Positions 50,479 through 60,288 of a stretch of 64,000 bases of DNA are shown here, in pieces. The stretch's first letter is position 1; the number at the start of each line of letters is the position of its first letter. The stretch covers positions 124,001 through 188,000 of the forward strand of contig NZ_SCFY01000008.1 of assembly GCF_007049795.1 (NCBI RefSeq), written 5' to 3'. The notes beneath the pieces were generated by a model that saw nothing but the letters and a program-made list of their open reading frames with translations, searched no databases and was not told the DNA's origin. The DNA is from Ectopseudomonas mendocina. GTDB lineage: Bacteria; Pseudomonadota; Gammaproteobacteria; Pseudomonadales; Pseudomonadaceae. The position numbers and the translations under genes are program-made.

Positions 50479-51021
50479 TTACACCTTGAGGAAATGCTTG
50501 CGGTAGTGACGCAGCTCGGCGATGGATTCGCGAATGTCGTCCAGTGCCTGATGGGTGGCGGTTTTCTGGAAGCTGTCCTTGACCTCTGGCGCCCACATGC
50601 CCGCCAGGATCTTCAGCGTCGATACGTCCAGGTAGCGGTAGTGGAAGTAGGCTTCCAACGCCGGCATGTACTTGTAGAGAAAGCGGCGATCCTGGCCAAT
50701 GCTGTTGCCGCAGATTGGCGACTTACCCTTCGGCACCCACTGTTCGAGAAAGGCGATGGTCTGCGCCTCGGCAGCGGCGCTGTCGATCTTACTCTCACGT
50801 ACACGCTGGGTCAGGCCACTCTGGCCATGGGTGCGGGTGTTCCATTCGTCCATGCCGGCCAGAGCCTCGTCGCTCTGGTGAACGGCGATCACCGGTCCCT
50901 CAGCCAGCACGTTCAGCTCACTATCGGTGACAATAGTGGCCATCTCGATGATCACATCACGCTCTGGCTCCAGCCCGGTCATTTCCAGGTCGATCCAGAT
51001 CAGGTTGTTGGGGTTTTGCAT
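50479..51021 (-). CDS. orn: Oligoribonuclease
   Basis: 180 residues from the ATG at 51021. DEDDh exonuclease motifs: [12 protein letters not shown] (first acidic pair), then [13 protein letters not shown] and [16 protein letters not shown] (His and last Asp). It degrades 2-5 base RNA and, in Pseudomonas, pGpG, the product of c-di-GMP breakdown, so it links to the c-di-GMP genes in this window. It is next to rsgA, separated here by a methyltransferase gene. Confidence 0.96.
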   Translation of the reverse strand: MQNPNNLIWIDLEMTGLEPERDVIIEMATIVTDSELNVLAEGPVIAVHQSDEALAGMDEWNTRTHGQSGLTQRVRESKIDSAAAEAQTIAFLEQWVPKGKSPICGNSIGQDRRFLYKYMPALEAYFHYRYLDVSTLKILAGMWAPEVKDSFQKTATHQALDDIRESIAELRHYRKHFLKV

Positions 51022-51050
51022 GGTTAGGCTCCTTGGCTCAGGCGCCAAGT

Positions 51051-51845
51051 CTAGCGGATCTCGGCGCCCTTCATGTGCCAGAGAAACAGAGAGGTTTGCC
51101 GCCCCTCGCTGACGTCGAGCTCGCGATCAGCTGGCACACCCGGAATCTCGAAGGTATTGCTGATCAGCCAGCTGCCAGCGCGCATCTCGGCTTGCGCCTT
51201 GGCCCACAGGCGCGGCATCGGCACGGGCGAGAGAAAGCAGTAGACGGCATCGAACTCGCCGAGCTCGACCTGCCACAAGCTCCGATAACGAATGCTGCAG
51301 TTCTCCTGCAGCAAGCAGCGCAGCCAGGCGAAAGCGAAGAGCAGGGGCGCCGTCTCGACCCCCACGAACTGTCCGCGCGGAAACCGCCTGGCCAACTGCA
51401 GTACCGTACCTGCCGTACCACACCCCAGGTCGACGAAACGCAGCGGCGGCTCACGCTCGCTCATGAACTGCTGCAAACGTTGCTGTGCCTTGCGCCCGCT
51501 CAGGTAGAGCGGCACCTGTTCACGCAAACTGTTCCAGTTGACCAGTAGCAACAGGACGAAGCCCAGCAGGAACAACCAGGCCGGTAATTCCGCGCGCTGC
51601 ATCACCAGCAGTGCGGGCAGAAACGCCAGATTGATCCACAACCACCAGCGTGACAGGCCCAGGCGCCAGCCGATCACTGCGGCTACGACACCTTGCAGCA
51701 GCGCCACTGAAAACAACGACATGCGCCAGGGCAGCAACGCCAACAGATAGACCAGCACCACCACCAGCGCCAAGGCCAGGCCCTGCGCTAAAAGAGCGCG
51801 CAACAACGGTAGCCGCAGCACCGTTCTTTCCTCGCCTACCGTCAT
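51051..51845 (-). CDS. Membrane-anchored class I SAM methyltransferase
   Basis: 264 residues from the ATG at 51845, with AGAGGT upstream. The N-terminal 110 residues hold about four hydrophobic segments ([71 protein letters not shown]). The soluble C-terminal half is a methyltransferase-like fold with motif [35 protein letters not shown] and [22 protein letters not shown]. The substrate is unknown; membrane tethering suggests a lipid, quinone or membrane-protein target. It lies 29 bases from the orn start, possibly co-transcribed. Confidence 0.8.
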   Translation of the reverse strand: MTVGEERTVLRLPLLRALLAQGLALALVVVLVYLLALLPWRMSLFSVALLQGVVAAVIGWRLGLSRWWLWINLAFLPALLVMQRAELPAWLFLLGFVLLLLVNWNSLREQVPLYLSGRKAQQRLQQFMSEREPPLRFVDLGCGTAGTVLQLARRFPRGQFVGVETAPLLFAFAWLRCLLQENCSIRYRSLWQVELGEFDAVYCFLSPVPMPRLWAKAQAEMRAGSWLISNTFEIPGVPADRELDVSEGRQTSLFLWHMKGAEIR

Positions 51846-51932
51846 TCCCGACCTCTGTTCCTGACAGCCGGATGGCCGCCGAGCGCTCATGCTAAACTCG
51901 CCGCGATCAACACTCCACTACCCGGAAGCTCC

Positions 51933-52964
51933 ATGGCCAAACGCCAACTCAACCGCCGCCAGAACTGGCGGATCGAAAAGATTCAAGGTGAGCGCGCGGC
52001 CCGCGCCGCCAAGCGTGAATCGAGGGCAGTGGAAGCACTGGAGGGCGGCGACCTCGGCCCGGAACAGACCGGCCTGGTAATTGCCCACTTCGGCGTGCAG
52101 GTGGAAATCGAGGGCTTGCAGGGTGAAATGGCCGGCCAGGTGTTTCGCTGCCATCTGCGCGCCAATCTGCCGGCTCTGGTCACTGGCGACCAGGTGGTCT
52201 GGCGCCCGGGCAATCAGGGTGATGGCGTCATCGTCGCGCAATTGCCGCGAAACAGTGAGCTATGCCGCCCCGACATGCGCGGCCAACTCAAGCCGGTGGC
52301 GGCCAACGTCGACCAGATCGTCATCGTTTTCGCGCCGCTGCCCGAGCCGCACGCCAACCTGATCGACCGTTATCTGGTGGCCGCCGAGCACGCGGGTATT
52401 CGTCCGTTGCTGCTGCTGAACAAGGCCGATCTGATCGACGAGCAGAACCAGGTCGCGCTGGACGCTCTGCTCAAGGTCTATCGTGAGCTTGAGTATCCGT
52501 TGCTGGAGGTCTCGGCCCATCAAGGCGACGGCATGGAGCAGCTGAAACAGCGCTTGAACGGTAACGTCAGCGTATTCGTGGGCCAATCTGGCGTGGGCAA
52601 ATCATCGCTGGTCAACAGCCTGTTGCCCGGCGTCGATACGCGTGTCGGCGCGCTGTCTGAGCTGACTGGCAAGGGCACGCACACCACCACCACCGCTCGT
52701 CTTTTCCACTTTCCCGGTGGCGGCCAATTGATCGACTCCCCGGGTATTCGCGAATTCGGCCTCGGCCATGTCAGCCGTGATGACGTGGAAGCGGGCTTCA
52801 TCGAATTCCACGACCTGCTCGGGCGCTGCCGCTTTCGTGACTGCAAGCATGATCGCGAACCCGGCTGCGCCCTGCTGCAGGCGCTGGAAGACGGTCGCGT
52901 ACAGCCACAGCGCATGGCCAGCTATCGGCACATCATCGCCAGCCTGCCGGAAGACGATTACTGA
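51933..52964 (+). CDS. rsgA: Ribosome small-subunit GTPase RsgA
   Basis: 343 residues. Circularly permuted G domain: G4 [10 protein letters not shown] precedes G1 [12 protein letters not shown] and G3 DSPGIREFG. An N-terminal OB fold ([31 protein letters not shown]) and a C-terminal zinc finger ([17 protein letters not shown]) complete the family set. It assists late 30S maturation. Its stop overlaps the convergent motB stop by 7 bases. Confidence 0.96.
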   Translation: MAKRQLNRRQNWRIEKIQGERAARAAKRESRAVEALEGGDLGPEQTGLVIAHFGVQVEIEGLQGEMAGQVFRCHLRANLPALVTGDQVVWRPGNQGDGVIVAQLPRNSELCRPDMRGQLKPVAANVDQIVIVFAPLPEPHANLIDRYLVAAEHAGIRPLLLLNKADLIDEQNQVALDALLKVYRELEYPLLEVSAHQGDGMEQLKQRLNGNVSVFVGQSGVGKSSLVNSLLPGVDTRVGALSELTGKGTHTTTTARLFHFPGGGQLIDSPGIREFGLGHVSRDDVEAGFIEFHDLLGRCRFRDCKHDREPGCALLQALEDGRVQPQRMASYRHIIASLPEDDY

Positions 52965-53962
52965 TTGTTCAGTTGGTCGAGCGGGCTGTTGCCATTCTCG
53001 AAGATATTCAACCGCTCACGCAGTTGATCGGCCGGTAGCGCGTCGGCGGGTGGCACTGGCGGGCTGCCGGCGGGTCCCGGCTCTTGTGCTGACGGCTCTG
53101 CACCCGCGCCCTGCTCGCCCTCGATAGCGCGCTGCGCCTTCTTGGTCAGCACGACGATATCGATGCGCCGATTGACGGGATTGAACGGATCCTCACGATC
53201 GAACAACGCCGACGAAGCGTACCCGACGACACGCGCCACCTGCTCGTCCGGGTACCCGCCGGCCACGAGCGTGCGCCTTGCGGCATTGGCACGATTGGAT
53301 GACAACTCCCAGTTACCGAAATCACCATGGCCGATGAACGGCTTGGCATCGGTATGACCGCTGACGCTGATCTTGTTCGGCACCGCTCGAATGGTGTCGG
53401 CCATCGCCAGCAGGATGTCTTCGAAGTAGGGCTGCAGCTCTGCGCTGCCAAGGGCGAACATCGGCCTGTTCTCGGCATCCATGATCTGAATGCGCAGGCC
53501 ATCCTGGGTGATCTCGAACAGTATCTGGTCCTTGAAACGCTGCAGCTCGGGGTTTTCTTCGACCTTGTTCTGCAATTCCTGCAACAGCAGCTCCAGGCGC
53601 TCCTGCTCCATCTTCTCGGCCAGGGTCTCGATCTGATCGGTGCTGACGCCCGTCTCGTCCGGCTGACTCTCCGGCGTCTCGGAAACATCCGGATTGAGCG
53701 TACGCTCCGGTGCCGGCGTCGGCGTCCCGCCCAGGTCGATGGCGTAGGGGCTGGCACTTTCGGTAAAGCCGATGGGGTCTTGGAAGTAACCAGAGATCGC
53801 GCGTTTCTGCTCCGGCGTGGCCGATGACATCAGCCACATCACCAGAAAGAACGCCATCATGGCGGTCGCGAAGTCGGCGAAAGCGATCTTCCAGGCGCCA
53901 CCATGGTGCCCGCCCGCAGTCTTCTTGACCCGCTTGACGATGATGGGTTGGTTATTTTCCAT
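52958..53962 (-). CDS. motB: Flagellar stator protein MotB
   Basis: 334 residues. The single N-terminal membrane helix carries the proton-binding Asp ([22 protein letters not shown]). A plug/linker region follows, then an OmpA-like peptidoglycan-binding domain ([39 protein letters not shown]). The C-terminal 45 residues are Pro/Ala/Gln-rich and probably disordered. It forms the MotA5B2 stator unit. It lies 3 bases after motA. Confidence 0.95.
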   Translation of the reverse strand: MENNQPIIVKRVKKTAGGHHGGAWKIAFADFATAMMAFFLVMWLMSSATPEQKRAISGYFQDPIGFTESASPYAIDLGGTPTPAPERTLNPDVSETPESQPDETGVSTDQIETLAEKMEQERLELLLQELQNKVEENPELQRFKDQILFEITQDGLRIQIMDAENRPMFALGSAELQPYFEDILLAMADTIRAVPNKISVSGHTDAKPFIGHGDFGNWELSSNRANAARRTLVAGGYPDEQVARVVGYASSALFDREDPFNPVNRRIDIVVLTKKAQRAIEGEQGAGAEPSAQEPGPAGSPPVPPADALPADQLRERLNIFENGNSPLDQLNNQ

Positions 53963-53965
53963 GGC

Positions 53966-54817
53966 TTAGTTGCCGCGCATGGCCTGCTCGAGCTCGCTGA
54001 AGCTCGGGCGATGCGCGGGATACAGCACCTTGCGTCCGAACTCGACAGCCAGGGTCGGCGGCATGCCAGAAGCGGAAGCGACCAGCGTCGCCTTGATCGC
54101 CTCGTAGAGATTCAGCTCTTCCTTGGCGTCATGCTCCAGCGCGCCGGAAAGCGGGCCGAAGAAGCCGTAGGAAGCGAGAATGCCGAGGAAGGTACCGACC
54201 AGTGCCGTACCCACCTTCTCACCGATCTGGGCGTTGTCCGCCTCGGCCAGAATCGACATGGTGATCACGATGCCCAGTACAGCGGCGACGATACCCATGG
54301 CCGGCATGCCGTCGGCGACCTTGGCCACCGCGTGCGCAGGGTGCTCCACTTCATCCTTGAGGCTGGCCAGTTCCATGTCGAACAACCCTTCGAGCTCGTG
54401 CGGGGCCATGTTCCCGGAGGACATGATGCGCAGGTAGTCACAGATGAACGCCGTCATACGCGCGTCCTTGAGGACTCCGGGGTACTTGCTGAAGATCGGG
54501 CTGGCGTTGGGGTCCTCGACATCGGCCTCGATGGCCATCATGCCCTCGCGACGGCTCTTGTTGAGGATCTCGTACAGCAGCTTGAGCACTTCCAGGTAGT
54601 AGGCATGTGTGAAGCGGCTGCCGAACATGCTCAGCGACTTTTTGAACACGGTCATGAACATACTGCCCGGGTTGGCCTGCAGGAATGCCCCCAGCGCCGC
54701 GCCGCCAATGATCATAACTTCGAAGGGATGGACCAATGCCATCAGCTTCCCGCCCGAGAGCATGAACCCGCCGAAGACGCAGCCGAATACGACGATGATA
54801 CCTATGATTTTTGCCAT
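53966..54817 (-). CDS. motA: Flagellar stator protein MotA
   Basis: 283 residues with four membrane helices (IIGIIVVFGCVFGGFMLSGG, VMIIGGAALGAFLQ, MGIVAAVLGIVITMSI, LVGTFLGILASYGFFGPL) and a large cytoplasmic loop (LEVLKLLYEILNKSRREGMMAIEADVEDP...) that contacts FliG. It is the first gene of motAB. A FliA-type promoter is visible upstream at 54872-54898. Confidence 0.96.
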   Translation of the reverse strand: MAKIIGIIVVFGCVFGGFMLSGGKLMALVHPFEVMIIGGAALGAFLQANPGSMFMTVFKKSLSMFGSRFTHAYYLEVLKLLYEILNKSRREGMMAIEADVEDPNASPIFSKYPGVLKDARMTAFICDYLRIMSSGNMAPHELEGLFDMELASLKDEVEHPAHAVAKVADGMPAMGIVAAVLGIVITMSILAEADNAQIGEKVGTALVGTFLGILASYGFFGPLSGALEHDAKEELNLYEAIKATLVASASGMPPTLAVEFGRKVLYPAHRPSFSELEQAMRGN

Positions 54818-54871
54818 GAAAGAAACGCTTGCAGAGCCTAGAGGATGGGCTATTAAAAACAGCCCTTCTAA

Positions 54872-54898
54872 TTATCGGAACTTATACGCCAGACTATA
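54872..54898 (-). promoter_or_regulatory. FliA (sigma-28) type promoter of motAB
   Basis: Minus-strand TATAGTCT (54891-54898), exactly 11 bases, TCCGATAA (54872-54879). Against the consensus TAAAGTTT-N11-GCCGATAA this matches 13 of 16. It lies about 55 bases before the motA ATG; a GGGCT...AGCCC hairpin lies between. Confidence 0.55.
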
Positions 54899-54936
54899 GC
54901 CAGTTATGGTCAAAAGCCAGTTCGACTCGAGCCAAT

Positions 54937-56460
54937 ATGTCGACGTCAAAGTCCCTGCCACGCACGTTGGACGCCTGGGTGCAACTACTGGGCAAGCTGC
55001 CACTGCCAATCGAGCAGCAGCAGCATTTGCGCCTGCGTCGCATCCTCGCCGACAGCCGCAAAACCTGGCGCGAGATCGCCGAGGCGATCGAGTCGAGCCC
55101 GTCCTTCGCCCTGCAGGTGCTGCGCGAAGCCAACCAGTCGAACAACAGCCTCAGCGATCCGGCCGAAAGCGTCGAAACTGCCCTGTCGCGACTGGGCCTG
55201 AGCCGCTGCGAAGCACTGCTCAATCAGGCACCGGCGCTGCCCGAGAGCGAAATCCCCCTGGCGTTTCGCCAGATCCTGCTGATCAGTCAGCATGCCAGCC
55301 AACAGGCGCGCGGCCTGTTCGGCGCACGCCTGGCACGCCTGTGGAATGAACTGCACGGCTGCAGCCTGCTGTTTCTCTCCCCCATCTGGCCGCTGCTGTG
55401 CGCCCATCCTCAACTCTTCGAAGCGTGGGAACAGCGCGTACTACTAAAAGGCGAGCGCCCTGCCGTCGTCGAGAAGGAATTGCTCGGGGTCACCTTGATC
55501 CAGCTGTGCGTCAAACTGGCCGAGCGCTGGCGCCTGCCCGAGTGGATCGTTCGCGGCTACCGCTTGCTGGAGCGAGATCGGCGTCAATTGGTCAAGGCAC
55601 TGCACATCGCCCGTGATAACGAGCATCCCCTGCATCAACAGCAGATGCTCGACGCCGACATCCCCCTGCGCCACTGGCTCACTCACCCGAGCAATTGCGT
55701 GCTGCTGGCCAACGGCCTGGCGGTCTCAGCGCATCAGGCCTGGGATACCGCGCACTGCCTGCGCTGGCAAAGACTGACCAGGCTGTACCTGCAGATACCC
55801 CTCAACGAACTGCAGCAGGAAGTGCACCAGCATGCCGTGAGCAGCGCGCGCTTGATCCACGACCCCGCACTGTGGCACCCGGCGCTGGCACTGATCTGGC
55901 CCTGGGACGCTCATCGCCTCAAACCAGCCGTGAGCGTAGCTGCCCCCCCAAAACGCGATGACCTCGCCGCCTGGCGCCAGCACTGCGCACGCTTGCTCTC
56001 CGACCCCAGCACCTTTGCCAACGTGCCACAGCTGACTGCCTGCGCCCGAGACGCCTTGCAGGCCTGCGGTATGAAGCGCGTGCTGCTGCTACTTGCCGAT
56101 CGTAATCACACTCGCCTGCAGAGCCAGCAACATGCCGGCCTCGACGCCAGCGCTGCGAGCCTCAGCCTCGATCCGGCACAGAGCCAGGTGTTGAAGCGCC
56201 TGCTCAGCGCGCCCGGGCAACTGCGCCTGACACCGAGCAACATCGCGCAGTTTTCTGCCTTGCTGCCCGGCAACCTCAAGGCACTTTTCCCCAGCGAACA
56301 CCTGCTGCTGCGCTCTGTGGCCAACAATGGTCGCGTGGTGATGCTGGTTATAGCGGACCAGGGCGACCAACCACTCAACGACGTCTGCCTGCAGGCGTTC
56401 GGCAAGACCGTGCAGTGCATCGAGCGCGCACTGGGCAGCTTTTCCAGGCGCGGGCGCTGA
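54937..56460 (+). CDS. HDOD-like domain protein
   Basis: 507 residues from the ATG at 54937 (STSKSLPRTLDAWVQLLGKLPLPI); the frame to 54829 runs through the motA promoter and is rejected. Residues 1-200 look like an HDOD domain (LADSRKTWREIAEAIESSPSFALQVLREANQSNNS...VETALSRLGLSRCEALL). The C-terminal part (about 370-505) may be a GAF-like sensor domain. HDOD proteins are often tied to signalling and motility; the role here is unknown. It sits between motA and rhdA, as PA4955 does. Confidence 0.7.
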   Translation: MSTSKSLPRTLDAWVQLLGKLPLPIEQQQHLRLRRILADSRKTWREIAEAIESSPSFALQVLREANQSNNSLSDPAESVETALSRLGLSRCEALLNQAPALPESEIPLAFRQILLISQHASQQARGLFGARLARLWNELHGCSLLFLSPIWPLLCAHPQLFEAWEQRVLLKGERPAVVEKELLGVTLIQLCVKLAERWRLPEWIVRGYRLLERDRRQLVKALHIARDNEHPLHQQQMLDADIPLRHWLTHPSNCVLLANGLAVSAHQAWDTAHCLRWQRLTRLYLQIPLNELQQEVHQHAVSSARLIHDPALWHPALALIWPWDAHRLKPAVSVAAPPKRDDLAAWRQHCARLLSDPSTFANVPQLTACARDALQACGMKRVLLLLADRNHTRLQSQQHAGLDASAASLSLDPAQSQVLKRLLSAPGQLRLTPSNIAQFSALLPGNLKALFPSEHLLLRSVANNGRVVMLVIADQGDQPLNDVCLQAFGKTVQCIERALGSFSRRGR

Positions 56461-56510
56461 AGCGCTCTGTTTCCGCTACAATCGACCTCTTTTCATTCAA
56501 GGAGGCCGTC

Positions 56511-57326
56511 ATGTCCGCCTTCGACAACTTGCCATTGGTGATCGAGTCAGCCGAGCTGGCTGAGCGCCTGGACGCCCCCGATCTGATCCTGCTCGACCTG
56601 AGCAGTGCTGCGCGTTATGCAGCCGGCCATATCCCCGGCGCACGCTGGGTCGATACCAAGCGCACGCAACTGGGTGCCCCGCCCGCTCCCGGCCTACTAC
56701 CCGAGCAAGCCCAACTCGAAGCGCTGTTCGCCGATATTGGCCACCACGCCGATGCCACTTATGTGGTCTACGACGATGAGGGCGGCCCCTGGGCCGGTCG
56801 TTTCATCTGGCTGCTCGACGTGATCGGCCATTCGCGCTACCACTTCCTCAACGGCGGCTTGCAGGCCTGGGTTGGCGATGGCCTCGAGCTGAGCCAGGAA
56901 GAACCAGCCGTGACCCGCACCGAGGTATCACTGACGCTGAGCGACGCCCCCACCGCCACTCGCGATTATCTGCAATCGCGCCTGGATGCTGCCGACCTGG
57001 CCATCTGGGACGTGCGCGGCGCAGACGAATACCGCGGCGAAAAACTGAGTTCAGCGCGTGGCGGGCATATCCCCGGCGCCACCCATTTCGAGTGGACCGC
57101 GGGCATGGACCCGCAACGCGGCATGCGCATCCGTACGGACATCGCCGATGTCCTGCAAAACCTGGGCATCACGCCCGACAAGGAAGTGATCACTCACTGC
57201 CAGACGCACCGCCGCTCCGGCTTCAGCTATGTGGTGGCCAAGGCGCTCGGCTATCCACGCGTGAAGGCCTATGCAGGCTCCTGGTCCGAGTGGGGCAATC
57301 TGCCCGACACCCCCATCGAACGCTGA
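56511..57326 (+). CDS. rhdA: Thiosulfate sulfurtransferase (rhodanese) RhdA
   Basis: 271 residues from the ATG at 56511, with AAGGAGG 6 bases upstream. Two tandem rhodanese domains: inactive N-terminal (LILLDLSSAARYAAGHIPGARWVDT) and catalytic C-terminal (AIWDVRGADEYRGEKLSSARGGHIPGATHFEW). The active-site loop is CQTHRRSG with C230, close to the CQTHHR of Azotobacter RhdA. It transfers sulfane sulfur from thiosulfate to thiophilic acceptors such as cyanide. Confidence 0.93.
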   Translation: MSAFDNLPLVIESAELAERLDAPDLILLDLSSAARYAAGHIPGARWVDTKRTQLGAPPAPGLLPEQAQLEALFADIGHHADATYVVYDDEGGPWAGRFIWLLDVIGHSRYHFLNGGLQAWVGDGLELSQEEPAVTRTEVSLTLSDAPTATRDYLQSRLDAADLAIWDVRGADEYRGEKLSSARGGHIPGATHFEWTAGMDPQRGMRIRTDIADVLQNLGITPDKEVITHCQTHRRSGFSYVVAKALGYPRVKAYAGSWSEWGNLPDTPIER

Positions 57327-57395
57327 GCGCGCCGACGATCAGATATCCCCGGCCTGGCCACGCCAGTGCCGGTTCAGAACCTTCAAGGAAACACG

Positions 57396-58256
57396 ATGAA
57401 ACAACGTCTCTTTATTCTCAGCCAGTACCTGCTGCCTCATCACCTGCTGTCGCGCCTGATCGGTTGCGTTGCCGAATGTCGTATTGGCTGGCTGAAGAAT
57501 CCGCTGATCTCGTGGTTCGCCAAGCAGTACCAGGTCAACATGAGCGAAGCGCAAGTCGAAGACCTGCGCACTTACGAACACTTCAACGCGTTCTTCACCC
57601 GCGCCCTGAAAGACGGCGCGCGCCCGTTGGATGAAACTCCCGGCGCGATTCTCAGCCCGGCCGACGGCGCGATCAGCCAACTCGGCGCCATCGAGCACGG
57701 CCGCATCTTCCAGGCCAAGGGCCACAGCTTCAGCGCTGTCGAATTGCTTGGCGGCGACGCCGAACGCGCAGCGCCGTTCATGGGTGGCCAGTTCGCCACC
57801 GTGTACCTCTCACCGAAGGATTACCACCGCGTGCATATGCCGCTGGGGGGCACGCTGAAAGAAATGGTCTACGTGCCGGGTCGCCTGTTCTCGGTCAACC
57901 AGACCACCGCAGAAAATGTGCCGGAGCTGTTTGCCCGCAACGAGCGCGTCGTCTGCCTATTCGATACCGAGCGCGGTCCGATGGCGGTAGTGCTCGTGGG
58001 CGCGATGATCGTCGCCAGCGTCGAGACGGTATGGGCCGGCCTGGTCACCCCACCCAAGCGCGAGCTCAAGAGCACACGCTATGACGCGCAAGCACGCGGG
58101 CCAATCGAGCTCGCCAAGGGCGCCGAAATGGGCCGTTTCAAGCTGGGCTCCACTGCCATCGTCCTGTTCGGCCCGAATCAGGTGCAATGGGCGCAAGAGC
58201 TGGACGCTGGCAGCGCGGTGCGCATGGGCCAACTGATGGGCACAACTCAGGACTGA
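57396..58256 (+). CDS. psd: Phosphatidylserine decarboxylase
   Basis: 286 residues from the ATG at 57396, with AAGGAA upstream. Conserved blocks: TYEHFNAFFTRALKDGARP, LSPADGAISQLGAI, YLSPKDYHRVHMPLGG and the self-cleavage motif LGST with S252, which becomes the pyruvoyl group. It makes phosphatidylethanolamine in the inner membrane. It follows rhdA, as in P. aeruginosa. Confidence 0.95.
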   Translation: MKQRLFILSQYLLPHHLLSRLIGCVAECRIGWLKNPLISWFAKQYQVNMSEAQVEDLRTYEHFNAFFTRALKDGARPLDETPGAILSPADGAISQLGAIEHGRIFQAKGHSFSAVELLGGDAERAAPFMGGQFATVYLSPKDYHRVHMPLGGTLKEMVYVPGRLFSVNQTTAENVPELFARNERVVCLFDTERGPMAVVLVGAMIVASVETVWAGLVTPPKRELKSTRYDAQARGPIELAKGAEMGRFKLGSTAIVLFGPNQVQWAQELDAGSAVRMGQLMGTTQD

Positions 58257-58423
58257 GCTGCTGAGAAAAAGCACCCGCATCTCGACCGTTCGGTCATAGA
58301 TCCGTACTCTGGCGAGGTAGACCGTCCACACAGACGGGCTGCCAGCCCAGGCAGATACTGCTAGAGTTCGAAAGACTATTACTAGAGCCGCTTGCTAGTG
58401 CGTGGCCGGAGCCTCCGAGTTTG

Positions 58424-60226
58424 ATGGATAAACAGAGTACCCACCTTCAGCTATTGCGCGTTCCCACGCCGAGCAAGCAGAGTCTCAGCTTCTGCGACGG
58501 TAGCCCCCGCGATCTCAAACGTTGGATCGCAGGCCTGCCCAAGGCGAACATCGGCGAAACTGCACGCCAGCTGTATCAGAGCCTGGTGGAACTCAATCAA
58601 TTCCTCACTCCCTCGGAAAACCGTCTGCAGTTGCTGGAGTTGCTACGCCCGGAAGTCAGCTTCGTCTGCCAACACCTGGAACGCCACTTTCTCAACCAGG
58701 CCGTCGTGCTCGACGAACGCCCGCGCAAGGTGGCCAACCTGTGCCAGGCGTTACAGAACCACTTGGCCGTTGGCTACAAGCTGATCATTTCCCGCGTGAT
58801 CACCCGTAGCGGCAAGGATCGCGACCAACTGCTCGCCGTCTCCCTGCAGCGTGCCAGCCACAGCCTGTGCAGCCCGCTGATTCGTGCCAGTCAGCTTTAC
58901 TGCCCGGTGCCCGAAGGGCTCTGGCTGGAGCTGCACCAGCTCTATCAGATTGCCTGCGAGCAGCGCCTGCAGCGTCAGGTCATTCGTGACCCGCTGGCAC
59001 GCCATACTCAGGGCATGAGCACCGAGCAGACCTACGTGACCGCACTGCTGCTGGGCTGCGCGCGTACCAACCAGATGCGCCAGAACGGCATCGCACGCCT
59101 GGCAGAAGCGCTGGAGCCTTGGAGCACGCTGGTCAAGCTGCAGGCCGGCGATGATCCAGACAGCCTGTTCGTGCTGGCGCCACAGATCGACGGCCCACCA
59201 CGCTACAAGTCGCTGTACCAGAGCAGCGAACTGCACAACCTGCTGGGTATCGATACCCAGCCGCTGGTCGACGCCATCAAGGAGTACCTCGATCTGCCGG
59301 GAGAAGAGCGCAGCAAATCGCGCCTGATGATTCCGGAGGGCATCAGCCTCGACCTGCTGCAACACGTCGCGGCGGCCTGGGGCGACATCGCCGAACGCAC
59401 CTTCCAGCGCACTGCGGGCCACGGCAGCCTGACCCTGTGCATCGGCATGACCGCGCTGCACTTCTTCCTCGCCGGACGCAGCTCGTTCGCCGAAGTGCTC
59501 AAGCGTCCCGTGGAGATCGGCGCAGCGATGTTCAAGCCGGTTACCGGCGAGCCTGACGTCTGGTCGAACGCCTTCGATGCCCAACGCAATGCGGCTGACG
59601 AAATCCACTTCGAAGAGATTCAGTACACCAAGGTAACCCCCGGCGAGCAGGCTCAACCCGAGAGCAATGGCGAAAGCTACCCGACCTTTCCTCTGCCCAT
59701 CGTCAATCACAGCCCCGGTGGCTATTGCCTTTCCTGGCCAAAGGACGTCCCCAGCCAACTGCAGGCCGGCGAACTGTTAGGCGTACAAGACAATCCCAGC
59801 CAGGGCTGGAGCGTGGCCATCGTGCGCTGGATTCGTCAGGTCCGCGGCGGCGGCACGCAGATGGGGATCGAGCTGATCGCACCGCACGCGCGCCCGTGCG
59901 GCCTGCAACTGCTGCGCAAAGGCGAGCAGAACAGCCAGTACCTGCGCGCCCTGCTGCTGCCGGAAATCAGCGCCATTTCCCGCCCTGCCAGCCTGATCAC
60001 GCCGCGCCTGCCCTTCCAGGAAGGCAGCAAGGTACTGATCAACGACCACGGCGAAGAGCACCGCGCGGTACTGACGCGCAAGCAAGTCAGCACCGGCAGC
60101 TTCAGCCAGTTCGAATATCACCGAGTAGGCGTGGAAGAAGCCTCAGCCGGGACACCGGTCACAGCCTCGCAAAGCCAGAAGCCTGCCGGGGAGGAAGATT
60201 TTGACTCGCTCTGGAAGTCGCTGTAG
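58424..60226 (+). CDS. fimW: FimW-like c-di-GMP effector (PilZ-like C-terminus)
   Basis: 600 residues from the ATG at 58424 (DKQSTHLQLLRVPTPSKQSLSF); a TTG at 58421 is an alternative. The N-terminal 380 residues are helical with no recognised catalytic motif. The C-terminal third has a PilZ-like beta-barrel segment with NHSPGGYC, resembling the (D/N)xSxxG signature, and VAIVRWIRQVRGGGTQMGIEL. In P. aeruginosa the gene beside fimX (PA4958, FimW) is a c-di-GMP effector in surface attachment and type IV pilus activity. Position immediately upstream of fimX supports the assignment. Confidence 0.8.
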   Translation: MDKQSTHLQLLRVPTPSKQSLSFCDGSPRDLKRWIAGLPKANIGETARQLYQSLVELNQFLTPSENRLQLLELLRPEVSFVCQHLERHFLNQAVVLDERPRKVANLCQALQNHLAVGYKLIISRVITRSGKDRDQLLAVSLQRASHSLCSPLIRASQLYCPVPEGLWLELHQLYQIACEQRLQRQVIRDPLARHTQGMSTEQTYVTALLLGCARTNQMRQNGIARLAEALEPWSTLVKLQAGDDPDSLFVLAPQIDGPPRYKSLYQSSELHNLLGIDTQPLVDAIKEYLDLPGEERSKSRLMIPEGISLDLLQHVAAAWGDIAERTFQRTAGHGSLTLCIGMTALHFFLAGRSSFAEVLKRPVEIGAAMFKPVTGEPDVWSNAFDAQRNAADEIHFEEIQYTKVTPGEQAQPESNGESYPTFPLPIVNHSPGGYCLSWPKDVPSQLQAGELLGVQDNPSQGWSVAIVRWIRQVRGGGTQMGIELIAPHARPCGLQLLRKGEQNSQYLRALLLPEISAISRPASLITPRLPFQEGSKVLINDHGEEHRAVLTRKQVSTGSFSQFEYHRVGVEEASAGTPVTASQSQKPAGEEDFDSLWKSL

Positions 60227-60288
60227 GCTCCGGCGAACTCACCATTTGTCGCTTTTTCGCGTCCGTTCGGCGCGGTAATGACCCCTCT

